This document shows positions 12,601-25,424 of a stretch of 64,000 nucleotides of DNA, in pieces. The DNA comes from Mansonella perstans (lineage: Eukaryota; Nematoda; Chromadorea; Rhabditida; Onchocercidae): positions 186,001 through 250,000 of the forward strand of contig JBAMDO010000019.1 of the NCBI GenBank assembly GCA_037074765.1, written 5' to 3'. Numbering within the stretch: position 1 is the first letter of the stretch; every line of letters starts with the position of its first letter. The position numbers and the translations under genes are program-made. Below the pieces are notes generated by a model. It saw nothing but the letters and a program-made list of their open reading frames with translations, was not told the DNA's origin and did no database searches.

Positions 12601-13656
12601 CGGCTAGTCTTTGCTCCTTTAATTTTTTCTTCGCTAATTCTCTTTCTTTCTGCCGACGTTCCCTGTAATTACATTTTAATACAAATGAAAAAAATAACAG
12701 TACAAACTTAGAAATTAAGATGCATATGAAAAAAATAACCAATTATCCAAAAACTTGCTTCAACTGCAAAAATTCTTTATTGTCTTCTGAAGCACGTGGT
12801 CCTCGAATATTTTCCCAATTGTCGTCTTGGTTTTCGACCAGTTCCTAAGCAGAAAGAAACACTGATGAATAGCCGTCTGACAATGTAATAAATTGTTTAA
12901 ATAGAATATTTACCTGATAAATCTCTTCTATATTTTTCTGGTTCCTAATTCCTTTGCTGTTCAAAAATTGATTCTGAAAGATTATTTTTAAAAGCTCTTG
13001 TTACACCAATAATTTGAAAATCACAAGAAGTAGTCGTTTGCTTGCACATTGTCTGGAATCGTCTGGAATCATTACAGTATATATACTCAAATATAGATGA
13101 TGTTAAATAAATTGAACAAAATAAATCAATTCCAGACGATGTAACAATAATTTCAGTAAGAAAAAAATTCTTTTTATTACATGATCCCAACGAAATAATC
13201 CAGCCGAAACGCAATAATTTTAAAATTAACTTTAAATAATATTAACACAAACAACAGCTCATAAACAAAGCTTTTGATTCGGAATTTAAATCTCCCCAAG
13301 TTTTCTAATCATAAATGCTTTGTTGATGTTTTTCGACGAAAACATTTGTTGTTATGTATATGCATAACAAAACATGTTTCCTTCATAAAAAAAAAAAAAC
13401 AAAGTTTCAAAGCAAAAAATTGTTATACAAGAAAAGTGAGAATCTGTAGTATTGTCAAATTCTTATTGATTTCTGATTTTTAGTATTCAACAAAATAACA
13501 ACATACAACTTCTTCTGTATCAGCAAGTGTGCAAGAGGATGGACCAAATTCGGATTTAATCTGCTGTATTTTATATGCAAGGAACAAAGTAGCACTACCA
13601 ACTGCCAAAAATGGTAAACCTTTAGAAATAAATTTCCAATTTCCTGTTTTATTCAT
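12593..13656 (-). CDS. cox16: Cytochrome c oxidase assembly protein COX16
   Basis: Single-pass inner-membrane protein needed for assembly of complex IV. Exons 13507-13656, 12914-12973, 12759-12844, 12593-12662; 121 residues. A short N-terminal matrix segment is followed by a transmembrane helix (GLPFLAVGSATLFLAYKI, about 13-30). The family signature lies near residues 78-88 (DDNWENIRGPR; animal COX16 has DDW-NIRGPRPWED). The last intron works only as GC-AG (donor GCAAGT). It keeps phase and adds a charged helical tail (ERRQKERELAKKKLKEQRL) ending AAI-TAG. If that intron is retained, the protein instead ends QLKQVFG-stop at 12743, at 103 residues, close to the human length. The stop TAG at 12593-12595 touches the PTH2 start codon. 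A TTTTCAG at about 13674 just 5' of the ATG could be a spliced-leader acceptor. Confidence 0.85.
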
Positions 13657-15361
13657 AAAACGTTGATCAATGGACTGAAAATCAAATTCAGTGCAATAAC
13701 TAAGAAATAAAATGATATAAGCATTTAGAATATGAATATATTCTTTAAAGAAACTAAAATTCTGAATAAAATATGCAAATATGCAAAAAATTAATAAAAA
13801 GCGAACGATCGTTGTAGTGAAACAGCTTTAATATAACCTAAACTACGAAATCAATCATGCCCTTTCACTTAAATTTATAATTTATTTCTGTCAAAATCCC
13901 AATTTATTAGTCAATTCACATCTGCAAGAGTTAACCACTAAATTAGCTCAGAGTGACTTATAAAGCGGAAAAAAACTGAACAACAGTGAAGAACAAGTAT
14001 GAACTATCCTTCATTGATTACAGATCAATCATTATCAATTACTGATCAGTCCATGCGAATTTTGAAAAACTTACCCAACTTCCTCACCAATTATGTACCT
14101 ATTCATCTCATACGAACTGTTTAGCTATTTATTTACGATTTTCACTAATATTGCTTATTTCCTTTTGGTTATCACTTGATGATAAGTTATCAGATTGCTG
14201 TAAATAATATCTAAGATACTTTTCAGAAAGCGTAAACTGAATAAGTGTCTAATCTGTCATTTTTTCAGGCAACCTAAATTCAAATAAAATTTTCAACGCT
14301 TAGCGCTATTATTCAGTACCACTAGTAAATAGCGTAAGCAGTCTTCAGTTATCTAAATTCATTCTCAACTAGACAAAAAAAAAACAGAATAGTCTAGGCA
14401 GGACTTTTTTCACCTGACGATAAAATGAAGTACCACAAAGTAACCTGTAAGTATCATCTATGTATTCGACCTGAGACCTGATTAACAATCTTCTAGCCAA
14501 AACTTATCCTACAGAATCGTCCATTTGTGATTCTAAATACGTGATTTTAAGAGAATTCAAGATTCCTATAGAAATCCAACTTGGCCAGTATCACTATCAT
14601 TCCTCCACATAACTTTCGGAATTTTTATGGATTATAACATTCAAAGTGTTTTCTGCGCTACTTTGATTGTATGTTAACGAAACTGTATCCTCCCAAATGT
14701 TGGAATTGATGAAGGCATAATGATTAAGAGGTCAAGGAAATAGGAGTATGTAATAAGAATGGATTTTGTTTTTTCTTTTTTTTATAATTAATGAATAATT
14801 AATACGTGCGTTTTCCTTACAAGCGTGCACTTTTAAACGTTTATAGTAAGAAATGAGTATTAATGAATTCTGATTTGAGAAATTTCTAATTTAAATTTTG
14901 AAATGTTTAAACAAAATTGGCAGTTTGATGTTCACAAGTTGTCCAGCTAATCTTGCTTAAAGGTCAAACACTAAATTTCAATGCAATAGTATATTTGTCA
15001 AATTGTTTTTTCATTACTTTATTACTTACATGCAATAAATTACTGGAGTTTAGATGAGAGGGGTCAAAGGTGAACAAAAATAAATTTGAACAAAAATAAA
15101 TTTTTGCGCTTTTTTATTTGTTTTAAAATAAAGCTTAGAGAAGCTTCGGAAAAAAAAAAACTTACGACACAAATAGTTTATTTGGAGCAAAAATTGCTTA
15201 TGAACAATGCTGCAGTGATTTAAAAAGTTTTGCAAAAGAGATAAAACTTTTTAAGAGATAATGAATAGCTCATGAGAGATTGATCGAGGAATTGAAAATA
15301 AATTGTTGGAACTAGTCCTTTTTATTATTACTGAAATATAAATTAACTGCGAACTAATTGA
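13657..15361. promoter_or_regulatory. Divergent intergenic/promoter region
   Basis: 1.7 kb between the start of COX16 (leftward) and the start of the PH-domain gene (rightward), so the promoters of both should lie here. It is AT-rich, with short A- and T-runs. No named promoter element or repeat was recognised. Confidence 0.45.
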
Positions 15362-18300
15362 ATGAACTTTTCTGAAGTGTCATCTGATTCCACACATCAA
15401 CAAATAATCATTTCGCCCCTAAATTCTGATAGGTAACAAAATATCAAGTCTGTACAATGTCAATTTTTACTGAGTGTAGATAGAAATTTTTACTGAATCT
15501 GAATTTTCGAAACAGAAATTACACCGAATCTCTTAAATCTGCGCAAAATCATTATATGCTCAAACAGATCAATGAGTTTTGCATCGAGAAATGTAATTCC
15601 CATGATAGGTGAAAAATAAGGATTCAGTTCCTCTTCATACAAATCCTAACTGTATGTTAGAAATAAGTACTCCAAAAAGTGAACGCATTGCAGGATGAAG
15701 TTTTATCTCATCTGCCATATCAACTAACTTCTTGCAAATTCTCAACTGCCATTTCTTCATCCATTTCGACAACTTTTTTTCAGAAATTATTTTTGTAATC
15801 AACGAAATGCAAAAATTGCTTTTCAAGAGTTTGTTGAATTTCGAAACGCAAATTTATATTTCACAGAAAGAAAAATTTCCTAATTGGCAGTATATCGCTT
15901 TTATTGTTTTAATTAATAAAGGTATGCTTGAGAGAAATTATGGTAATTTGGAATGTGCAATCCAGAAGAGGCATTTTACAGAATTATTTTATCCGTCCTT
16001 AACCTTTACTCCCTATGAACCTTACTCAAGAAATAAGTCAAGCAAATAAAAATCGTTTACTGTCTATCCATATTTTCTTTAATATTAGCAAAAGATTTTA
16101 AAAAATAATTGATAAAACCATGATCCTAAAAAAAAAAAAAAAAACCGTTCATGTCAATTTGTTTTCTTATCATCTGTTACTCCTAATCCAATTTATGGAG
16201 TAGAAGTTAACCATTCAATCGCTTTTCATCTTCAACATGGGATGTCATTATTGATTGTTGTTTAATCAGAGATGACAATTTAACTTTAAAAAATCTGTAT
16301 ATTTCATTCGGTCCATTAAATAGGACTGCCAATTAATGAATGGTTTATTGTTTCATTGTATTTGTGTATGCATTATTGCTGATTGATAATGGTTCTTGTT
16401 AGATTTAACATGAATTCGTTTAATCATAGCAACGATTATGTTAGCCTACCAGATGAGGTTATCATCCTTCAGAATTTATCTTTTATATCCCATCTTCATT
16501 TATTCTTTCATAAACTTTTTTTGCAAATATCCCTTTATTTTTTAAACACTAATCCATTCATATGCGAATAATTTTCGTTTTCGTCAAATTCATAATCTTC
16601 GAATTTAATACAGTTCTCTAATTTACTTCTTTTAAAAAAGTATAAAGAAGCAGGTTAGAGATTCAGTTTTATGATTACTAACTTATGAATTTGCAAAATC
16701 AAAGAATGAACATTTTTTAGAAAGCATTTTTCTCATTACCGTTTGTGCTTTTCGGACATATCGAGAAAAGATCCCTTGCAATACTTAGATGGCGTTGGAG
16801 AAAACGAACTGTTGCTTTGAATTCTAGTGGGCATCTGATTATTTACAAGTATTTCGTGGAGGGAATCAGATCTGGGTAGTTCTTAATTTTTTTTCCAATT
16901 TACCTGCATTCCAATTTTTGTAACATGCGTATTAGCATGCTAATAATTGAGCAGTTTTGGGGAATGAAATTTCCTTTATCAAATATTTTTGTTCGTATTT
17001 TAATAAAAATAATCTCATCACAGAAGAAGGAAACCTTTTCTCGGAAAAATAATTTATCTGAATGAAGCAGAGCGCATTCATGTCCATATGGATAAAGGTG
17101 TATGCCATATTAAAATTTATGATCATACTCGAAAACGAGTGAGTCTTACTTTTTGTTCTGGTATTTTAAAAAGTTTTTAGAATGTTTGTTGAGTTAAAAT
17201 TATTAAAAAAAAAAAGTTATCGTTCTTCATTTTATTGTAAACGGTATTTCCCTTTTATTCCTGATATTACGTTTGAATTTTTATGAATTTTCAGACAGAA
17301 CTGCGAATTAAAGGTACAAAAGCTCGTTTATGGGCTGCAAAAATATTCATGTTGGTTATTAATTTTTTGTTTGTATTCCAATGCATTGTTAATAAATACA
17401 TATTTGAAATAGTAAAGTAATAGTGTCAATTTTGATGTTTACATTCTTGTAAAATCACATTGTGCATGCAAAATCACTTGATGAACTGGTAGTAGCGATA
17501 CCGAGTCCGAAGTTGACACCATCGTTAAAATTTAAACGACAGTGGCAGCGTTGCAGAAGTCATTAATTGAAAGCTTTTCACTTACCATTTAGGAGACACT
17601 GGAATTTTTCGTAGAATGCATTAAATTTTTCTTCCAATGATGCTAGCATTCTTTTCAGGTATGAAGCTCCGTTCAATGATTGCAGACGGTAAGTACAGTA
17701 TTACATTTGTTTTTAATGCAGTTCCATGTAGTGCACTAATTTTCACTTCCTATCTCATGATTATTCTGTCATGAACTAAAGAAAGCTATCACTTAGAATC
17801 CATTATAAGGCAGTAACTTTAGCCGTTCAACAGCTGAGGAAATAGAGTGGCCAGTTGGGCGTTCAATGAAAGTAGCTAATTCAACGATTTCTACATCAAG
17901 CATTTATAATATTGCTCTAACAACCAAAGCAGATCATATGGACGGGTTTTCCAAAGTCACTGTTGCTTCTCCTTCAGTTGAGGTCAATTAATGTACTTCG
18001 ATTATCTGTTTTGTTCTATAGTCTTTACATTTTTGTGAAGAAATTACACCGTTGACTAAACATTTGATTTGACTTTGAAGTTTACTATCAACAAATAAGT
18101 TTAATGAATTTTCCATTTTTATATCACGAACATTTTGAGGTGAACATTTGCTGCAGTTTTACTACAGAAATTTTTTAAACATTTTTATGGAACTCTGCAA
18201 AACTTTGTCTTCAATCAAGTCATTCATGAGTACAAAAGAAAATCTGGTTTGAATTGGCTCAGAACATTAAAATTTTTAATCCCGAAATTGTCGTTTTCTA

Positions 18301-19631
18301 GAGTTATCCAAATTACACAACTTCTGATGCTTCACATGAAAACACTCAACAGTTTGCGCAAGTTTCAGTTCGTTTTATAGGACATTTTAAGCAAATCTTT
18401 ACAGCGAGTATAATTAAAAAAATCAAGCATGTTTTCATACGCTTAATAAAACTGCTAGCGCCATTGTTGTTTATATGAAGTCTGAAGTTTTCAGTAAATA
18501 AGCACTTTTCAGTTTTTTACTGAAATCCATTCAATAATTTAACCATTTTCAAAAATTCCATTGGTAATGAATACTGAGCTTACAATAATTTGTCAATTAG
18601 TGTCATGAGCATTTATCAGATGAGTAGTACATAAGGACATCTAGCGTGAGATCATTCTAAAGGACTGTTTTGCCGTTCAGAAAATTATCAAGAGATTTCA
18701 TCTAGTGATACTGTTGTTTTGAAGGATGTGGGACAAAAGAAAATATCTGAAGTGATTACAGCTGGTGAAGAAAACTCTAAATCATGTAATGTTGAAAGCA
18801 TTGCGATGCACAATAGCAGCATGGTAAATCATTATTCGTAATAGGTTTGATTACAGAAATCCTTATAAACGTTTGCTATTGAGATGAACTCATAAAAAAT
18901 TACTTTTAGATTTATGGAAAATCTACGGATAGAAAATTTGAAACAAGTAGGTCGCTGAAGCGATCAAAATCAATGCCAGAATTTTTCGTTACCACCGAAT
19001 TTTCTACTTCCAAGGTGTTTTATTGCATAAAAAATGTTAATCTAGAATGATGCTTATCAGCTATCAATCAGTCAGTTTTAAAAAGTCGTTTTTATGTATT
19101 ATCGGTGTTTGTTGATTATTGATTTCAATTTCCATTTAGAAAATCCACTTTATTAAAGCTCAAATCTAAATTGCTGACTAAGTTTCAGGAAGCAAGTAAG
19201 TCTGTAAGCGTGGGCCAGTTGACTTCAATAGTGGTGTCGCGTCAAAATCGTTTTCGGAAGTATCTGCAGTGTATGATTGAAAGTCGATTTTACGATAATT
19301 TAACAGAATGCGCATTAAATTGTTCAGTTTCCAGCATTCAAAAATTGCGTATACAGGCTGGCAGTCTTCGAATATCACAAATTTATGTATGTTGCTAAAT
19401 CTTAATTTTTCTTAAAAAGTGTGAAGTTTAAATCTTCCTCTTAAGATAAGGAGGTTATTTTTATTAAACGTCTTTGTTTAATTTGAAAACCCAGTTAAAA
19501 AACTCTTGCTGGACGCGCAATGAATTTTATCAATCTTATTGTTCTTCTTCCAGAATGTCTGTATTTATTGTGGGGAGGGCTTTTATTCCAGGTTCCTTAT
19601 GATGAAGAATAAAAAGTACCAATTTACATAA
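15362..19631 (+). CDS. PH-domain protein with Ser-rich C-terminal half
   Basis: Exons 15362-15432, 15568-15608, 15784-15889, 16403-16457, 16721-16848, 17024-17138, 17295-17350, 17659-17688, 17823-17982, 18302-18371, 18681-18823, 18910-19014, 19159-19386, 19554-19631; 461 residues, all phases agreeing. Residues about 103-189 read as a pleckstrin homology domain: GHIEKRS, WRWRKRTVAL, SGHLIIYKRRKPFLGKI, a beta strand HIKIYDHTRKRTELRIKG, then the terminal helix with its Trp (ARLWAAKI). PH domains bind phosphoinositides or proteins at membranes. The rest (about 200-360) is Ser/Thr-rich with a basic cluster (SLKRSKSMPEFF). The end carries NVCIYCGEGFYS, a lone CxxC too short for a FYVE finger. Exon 3 is the least certain. 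The protein as a whole was not recognised. It is the only well-supported plus-strand gene here. Confidence 0.62.
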
Positions 19632-22600
19632 CGCTGTGAACGTCATCACCATTACCCATGGATATTAATTGCAAATTATGGAAAGGATTAAAGCAAAGTG
19701 ATAGAAGCCAAAGTGATTTTGTTTATCATTTTTGAATATATATTTATATTCAGTAAAAGTGTTTTGTAATTTTCATTAATATCAGATTATAATGCATTGG
19801 TCAAATTTAATCTTTACCACAGCATAGGCAGTCATTTCCAGTTGTGACTTCCAATCACTTTTATTATTCTATGATGAAAAGTAAACTAATTTGCTTATTG
19901 CTTAATGACATTTTAAAGAGATCAATTGAATAGATTCTATGAAAGTGATCATTCATTATCATATGATTTTCATTGTACCTGTCTATATACTTCACCACTT
20001 TCATTTTTAATTCGAGAAGAAAAATTAATGATGTTAGTGATCATGATGAATTTGTCTTAATGCTTGTTCAAATAATAAATGGATTTGAAGGATAATTGCA
20101 ATGGAAACCAATTAAGAGTTATAGTGATAAGAGAAAAGAATGAAGAACTAAGTGAGGTCGAAGAGATAATAAGCAGTTAAAAATAAGCAGTTGTTGATAA
20201 ACATTACTGAACATTTCATTTTAAGAATGTGATTTGTGAGAAAGTGAGAAAGCTCTTTGTGAGAAATTTTGATTATTTGTGAAAAAGCTCATTTCTTCTA
20301 TTTACTGCTAATCACTAATTGCAACAGAATTCCAATTATGGAATAAGGCACAGAATGGCAGCAAATCTCTCATTTTACAAAAACATTATAATGCATTATT
20401 TCAATTATTGATAATAGTTGAGAGATATTCTATTTTTTCCTGAAGCTAACATTTACAATCAAATAGGTTGGTTTTTTTTAGCCGACAATTTTATTACCTA
20501 TGTTTGCTTTCTTCGCTTGAGCCAGATTTAAATATCATATACCAGATTTTGCCAAAGAGAAATAGCTTTTTCCTTGTAAAGAAAAAAAATATTATGCATT
20601 GCAGAAACGACAATCGCCTTTTTAATCATGCAAGATAAATGTCAAGCGGCGATTACTTTGTTTTTTTATTAATCTAATTATGGCATAAAAAATAGCATAA
20701 TCTCTTCTTTAAATTATGCTAAATGAAAAAATTTTTTAAATCTATTAAATATAAAAAGTGATAGTTAATTCAAGTTAATGAATGGAAGAAAAGTAAAGAA
20801 AAATAGTTTCGGTGTATGGAAATTTCAAAATAAATTATTTTTTGCAAATTTCAATATATATTATCCGATCTTCTATTCATTCGTTCTTTTCGAGTTGCTA
20901 AGTATTCTTGTTTTTATCCCATAGCAATGGTTCCATGGGTACTCAAGGAATTTACATTTACAAAACATTAAAATTTGTGAAATTTGCAGAAAAGGATTTT
21001 TAAAATTTTTATCAGAAGTTTTTTTTTTTCAACCATCGTGTTCGACCTTTAAATCTCTGTTCTGAAAGCCAGATAACCTCTTCATTTTGCCAGCATTAAC
21101 AGATTTGATGAAGCAAATTCAATTATTTGATAGCCTTTAATTTATGTTACTAACGCAATTTATGATGCCAAGCAGTTTCATGCATGATGCCAATACTACC
21201 AATATTGATCGCTCATAACTAAGATAAAGCTATGATAACCCGAAGGTCATTATAGTATCATCATTTCAACTCTATTCAATGTCCAGCGATGTATCAGGTG
21301 CATCAGGTTCCCGCCGGATGCAATGATAAAATGATATGTGATAACTGATCAAAACATGGTAATTATGATTTATAATTTTGACTGTACATGAAATCTGTCA
21401 TGAAACTTCTTTATGTTATTTCAATTTAATAATATTTTTCGAAACTCACGACGTCATGCGAGGTTATGATTTATTTATGAAAATGATTTGTGCACACTAA
21501 TTTCCTCATAAATTTTCAAGATATGCAAATTAAGAATAGAGACATGAAAACTAGAAAAATCATTTTGATGCTGATTTGATATAAGCTGAAGCACTTGAAA
21601 AAAAACGTGAATCTGAACTTTTGATAACATTCTTATGAATTTGTCTACTCTCTTCTCTTTTATCGATTTGTTTGGCCTAAACCGTGATGAAAATTATCCA
21701 TCCTGTGGCCAGAGCAATTGAAAGCCCAATATTTATATCACTTCGACCATAAAAGAAACCTATCTAATAAAAATGCCAACTGAGATTGCTTTGCTAGCAG
21801 ACAAAAAGATAATAGGAACTTGGAAATCATGCAAAACAAATTCTCACAAGTTATCAAATGAAAATATTAGTTAAGTAAGGTTTTATACTCCAGAGTATAC
21901 ATTCTCTCTTAAAAAATCTCGAATTGGCTGGTAGTAACTTTAGAGTTAATCAAATAATAAGTCAATTTTTCCAAAGTAATGCGAAAAGTGAATCTTCGAA
22001 AAGTTTTTGAAATAAACAAAAGTTGAGAAAATTTACGTATTTAAAAACTCTTTCTAGAAACGTATAACAGTTGAAGGGACAATGCAAAATCTCTAATTTT
22101 TTTTTAATATTTCAAATTAAAGCAAGTCTTAAGAGAAATTGGTTTTGGTAATGTGGTACTACGCTACTAATTTTTGTTAAAGCAAGTAAATAATTAATGT
22201 AATAATATCCTGAATTCGTCTTACATATGAACGAAGCAGAAGAAGGATGATCAGTAACAAAAATTTTTGCTTTCAAAAAAGTCAATTCAGATGCAGATAG
22301 ATGAAAAGGTTTAAAATTTAAATGTAGCAGAGTGAAATTTTGCTGACCTTATTTGGCTTTGTTAAAGTCATATAAACAAAGCATTCGGACATTGCTAGAA
22401 GCGTTTGAAAAGTTGGTACCATTGTTTAGCATTATCTAGTAAAAAACTGCAAATAAGTAAGTAAAGTGTTACAAACGACGAGACTTTTCAAACAATTGTA
22501 CTCTTGGTCAGATAGAACAGATGAAAATGGCCCTATCTTGTGCATCTTTCAATTTTCCTCTATTCGTTTTTGTTACCATGAAATGAAATTCAATTCAATG

Positions 22601-23677
22601 AAGTTTTCCAAGTAACTAAAAGTGAGTTTTTGCAATGATAATTTTATTTATAATTTAACTAAAATTCGATGATTTTTCAATCATTTATCATATTTTCCAT
22701 CAAAATAATCCGAACAATGATAGGTCATAGTAATAAGTATGACTATATCAGATTGCCAACTTAAAAGTCTTCACGGCCTCTTAAATGTTTCATTTGAAAA
22801 GTTTTCTCATTTTAATATCAAATAAGGCAGTACGCTTAAGTTATAATACTACTTAAGTTCCATTAATTTCATTTTAAACATTTTGAATGGATATACAGTA
22901 TCTCACTACATCGGTTCGCATTAAGAGGCTTACTAAGCTGAAATACGTTGAACAGCAACTTGGGATCACAGATCGCGGATAATCCAAAGAAATTAATGAA
23001 TTTGTTTTCCTCTCTAAATCCTTCATTCCTCTTCAATTTCATAAGAAATATAATGAAAAACTGTGTTAAATCAATCCTTCACTCTGCTCATGAACCTTCA
23101 AGCGCAATCAAAACATCTGCATTCAGTTGCGCTAGGAATTCTCATGACTCGATCACCACCTTCACACGCTACCTTCGCTTTTACCTAAAGCAATATTTGA
23201 TTACTTCCAAGATCACCTGGATAACTCAAACAAAAAGATTTTATGCTACAATACTCATTCAACCTCAAGCAGTCATAATCTTTCTGAACAGCACGAAACA
23301 TACAGTTTCGCCAAAAATTTGCAAAAAATAATTCTTCAGTTAATTTTGTTATAGCTTAATAACATTGGAATCACCATGCTAATTTACTAGTTGTAATAAT
23401 CTGTACCGCAAAATAGTGGAAGTGAAATCTAAAGTGAAGCCAATCGAATTTTATATTTGAACTTTGCCTACTAATAATTTGTACACAATTGCTGGTATTG
23501 TAAAAAATAAATGCACGAAAATATTAATAAAAATAAAAGTATTTAAAAATTACTGGGAATTTTTTTGAATTTTCTTTATCAGTAAAATCATGCAATTACT
23601 TAGGGATTAGTCCTGATATCAGTCTTATGTTTTTTTTTTCCGAACTATTAGCCTACTGCATCTGTATTTTATAAAAA
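19632..23677. other. 4-kb tail-to-tail intergenic region
   Basis: Between the 3' ends of the PH-domain gene and the flr-2-like gene. It is plain AT-rich sequence with no tandem repeats of note. A 384-nt plus-strand open frame at 22948-23331 (127 residues) has no splice context, signal peptide or recognisable motif and is treated as chance. Confidence 0.5.
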
Positions 23678-24388
23678 TTAAGATTTTTTTAAAAGACGAG
23701 TAGATCTTGCACAGATAGTAGATAGTTCAAATTCTTTTTCAGTACACTTCAGTATGCTGTCTTTAAATTCAATTCGAAATAATTTTTGGTGTACAATAGA
23801 ATATATGCCAAACAAACCCATTCATTATCGACCATCCTGCAACATCTCCCATGCACCGTAATTGAATTTTCTTCTGGATTAACGAATGAAAAAGACATGC
23901 AATAACCGGAACACATATTCACATTTACCGCAACTAAATCACATCCCGGTTCGTCGATAACGTATTGCGTACCTGAAGACTTTGATAAATAAAGTTAAAA
24001 TTTGATATAAGCCTTAGCACTACCAGAAAAAAAAATAAGCACGTTAGAAAAAGTAAACAGTTACTGTAAAAAGGGAAAAAGATGAACATCTTGGACTACT
24101 ACGGACATCTTTCTTTATAAATGCTTTTTGTAGACAAATAATTTTTCTATTTTTTTCTTCCTAATGAAATTTAAAGACTTTAAACAAACCATGTTTTCGG
24201 CATCCTGATTTAATAATAGCAGAATATGAGGGGAATGTTGCGAATATCAACAATAATACTATAAGCAAGTGTCGCTTCAGTATGAATGAACATGTGATTG
24301 ACGAAGTTAAATGGAATGTATTCGTTTTTATGAGTTTTTCTGGTACCGGAACCGAACCTGAGGTTGAAGCCAGTTCCGTTTTCTGCAT
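23678..24388 (-). CDS. flr-2: Glycoprotein hormone alpha-like (FLR-2/GPA2 type)
   Basis: Secreted cystine-knot hormone subunit of the thyrostimulin-alpha (GPA2) family; in Caenorhabditis this is FLR-2, which regulates growth and intestinal physiology. Exons 24190-24388, 23814-23972, 23678-23760; 146 residues. A hydrophobic signal segment (RHLLIVLLLIFATFPSYSA) is followed by CRKHG, PGCDLVAV, the knot hallmark CxGxC (MCSGYC), the paired HGRCC and ILKC, matching the spacing of GPA2. The main exon is strongly diagnostic. Uncertain points: the signal segment is preceded by about 37 residues, so the true start may lie in another exon; and the last exon, with a weak AAAG acceptor and a GTTTGG donor, ends ELSTICARS, so the usual CxCxxC at the end of the knot is not present. 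A different terminal exon is possible, though none was seen nearby. Confidence 0.68.
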
Positions 24389-25178
24389 TAATCATGCAGT
24401 GAAGCTGCAATTATATCATTTAAGGAGACTCGCGAAAATCGCCGATGCTAGCTATATCCCGACATCTCCAACGCCCGATCCTGATCGTGGTTTTTGCAGA
24501 GTACCAAACTTTCTGACACTGTTCCTAACTGTTCATCCTAATGTCCATACATCATAAATCATTAAGAATAGTAAGAATAGGTCTCACTCTTCCTTTCGCC
24601 CACTCAGTAACTTGATCTCGCATAATCACAAAGGAAGTAAATTTTTCAATCCTTACAGAACTTGAAATATCCAATTCATCTGACTAATTAGTTCAAATTT
24701 CAACAAGAATTCCTTGCACTTGTATAAGCTAATAGAAGAGCTATAAATTAAAAACGATTAACCAGTCAGGGTTACATTATGGAAAAAATTAAAACAAGCT
24801 GCTGAATGTCACAATCCTAATTCACTTGGATGTGATGCAGTCATTTGTTAAGTATTTGCATAATACAAAGAGAAATTTGTATGTGCAGCAGTAAAAAAAT
24901 GGATAAACCAAAGCAAAAAAAAAAATTGTCTAATTTTTCTGAAAGGATGTAAGTCAAAAACCCGTTATATTCTGAATATTCCATAATCGGATCATGTCTG
25001 AAAGACTTCATTTGCACTATGTTGGATTAGGCTAGCAGTTTGCTCATCCACATAAGGATATAATAGCCCTCCCTAGACAAGCAATTATGACAAGAGCAAT
25101 TGTTGGCAATCCACATACTCCTATTTTTTAGATTTCTTCAACATCTAGATATCTATTTCCTGGATTTCAAATTTTCAG

Positions 25179-25424
25179 ACCCCAGCCTACCTCAATAAAG
25201 CTAGAAAATTTTGTCACTCAATTATGCGTTGGATAGCAGTCATGAAAAGCTGTCACATTTGCATTCAAAATAGAATGAAATATTATGAGCATTTCTTCAG
25301 AGGAAACTGTAGATTGGCACTTCACCATTTCTTCGACACTTTTAAGACGAAATCTACTTTCGCGAAAAATCTGGAGAAAGCTGCAGCTTGGAACAAATCA
25401 ATTTCAGAATTTATATATAAATAA
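25179..25424 (+). CDS. Candidate terminal exon, plus strand
   Basis: An 82-codon open frame starts directly after an AAATTTTCAG acceptor and ends at TAA. It includes KARKFCHS, CHICIQNRMKYYEHFF and FDTFKTKSTFAKNLEKAAAW. The composition (charged, aromatic, Ala-rich segment) is protein-like rather than translated AT-rich noise. There is an internal Met at 25224. No family and no upstream exon were recognised, and it may be chance or the relic of a gene. Confidence 0.27.
   Translation, partial: TPAYLNKARKFCHSIMRWIAVMKSCHICIQNRMKYYEHFFRGNCRLALHHFFDTFKTKSTFAKNLEKAAAWNKSISEFIYK

Noticed and set aside
12593..12662. Alternative reading of this exon in the phase-0 frame after a GT donor at 12756
   Set aside because: It would give a long basic tail running through the PTH2 start; the GC-AG splice gives a natural charged tail that stops exactly at the PTH2 ATG.
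22948..23331. 127-residue plus-strand open frame
   Set aside because: No splice signals in phase, no domain or signal peptide; the length is possible by chance in AT-rich DNA.
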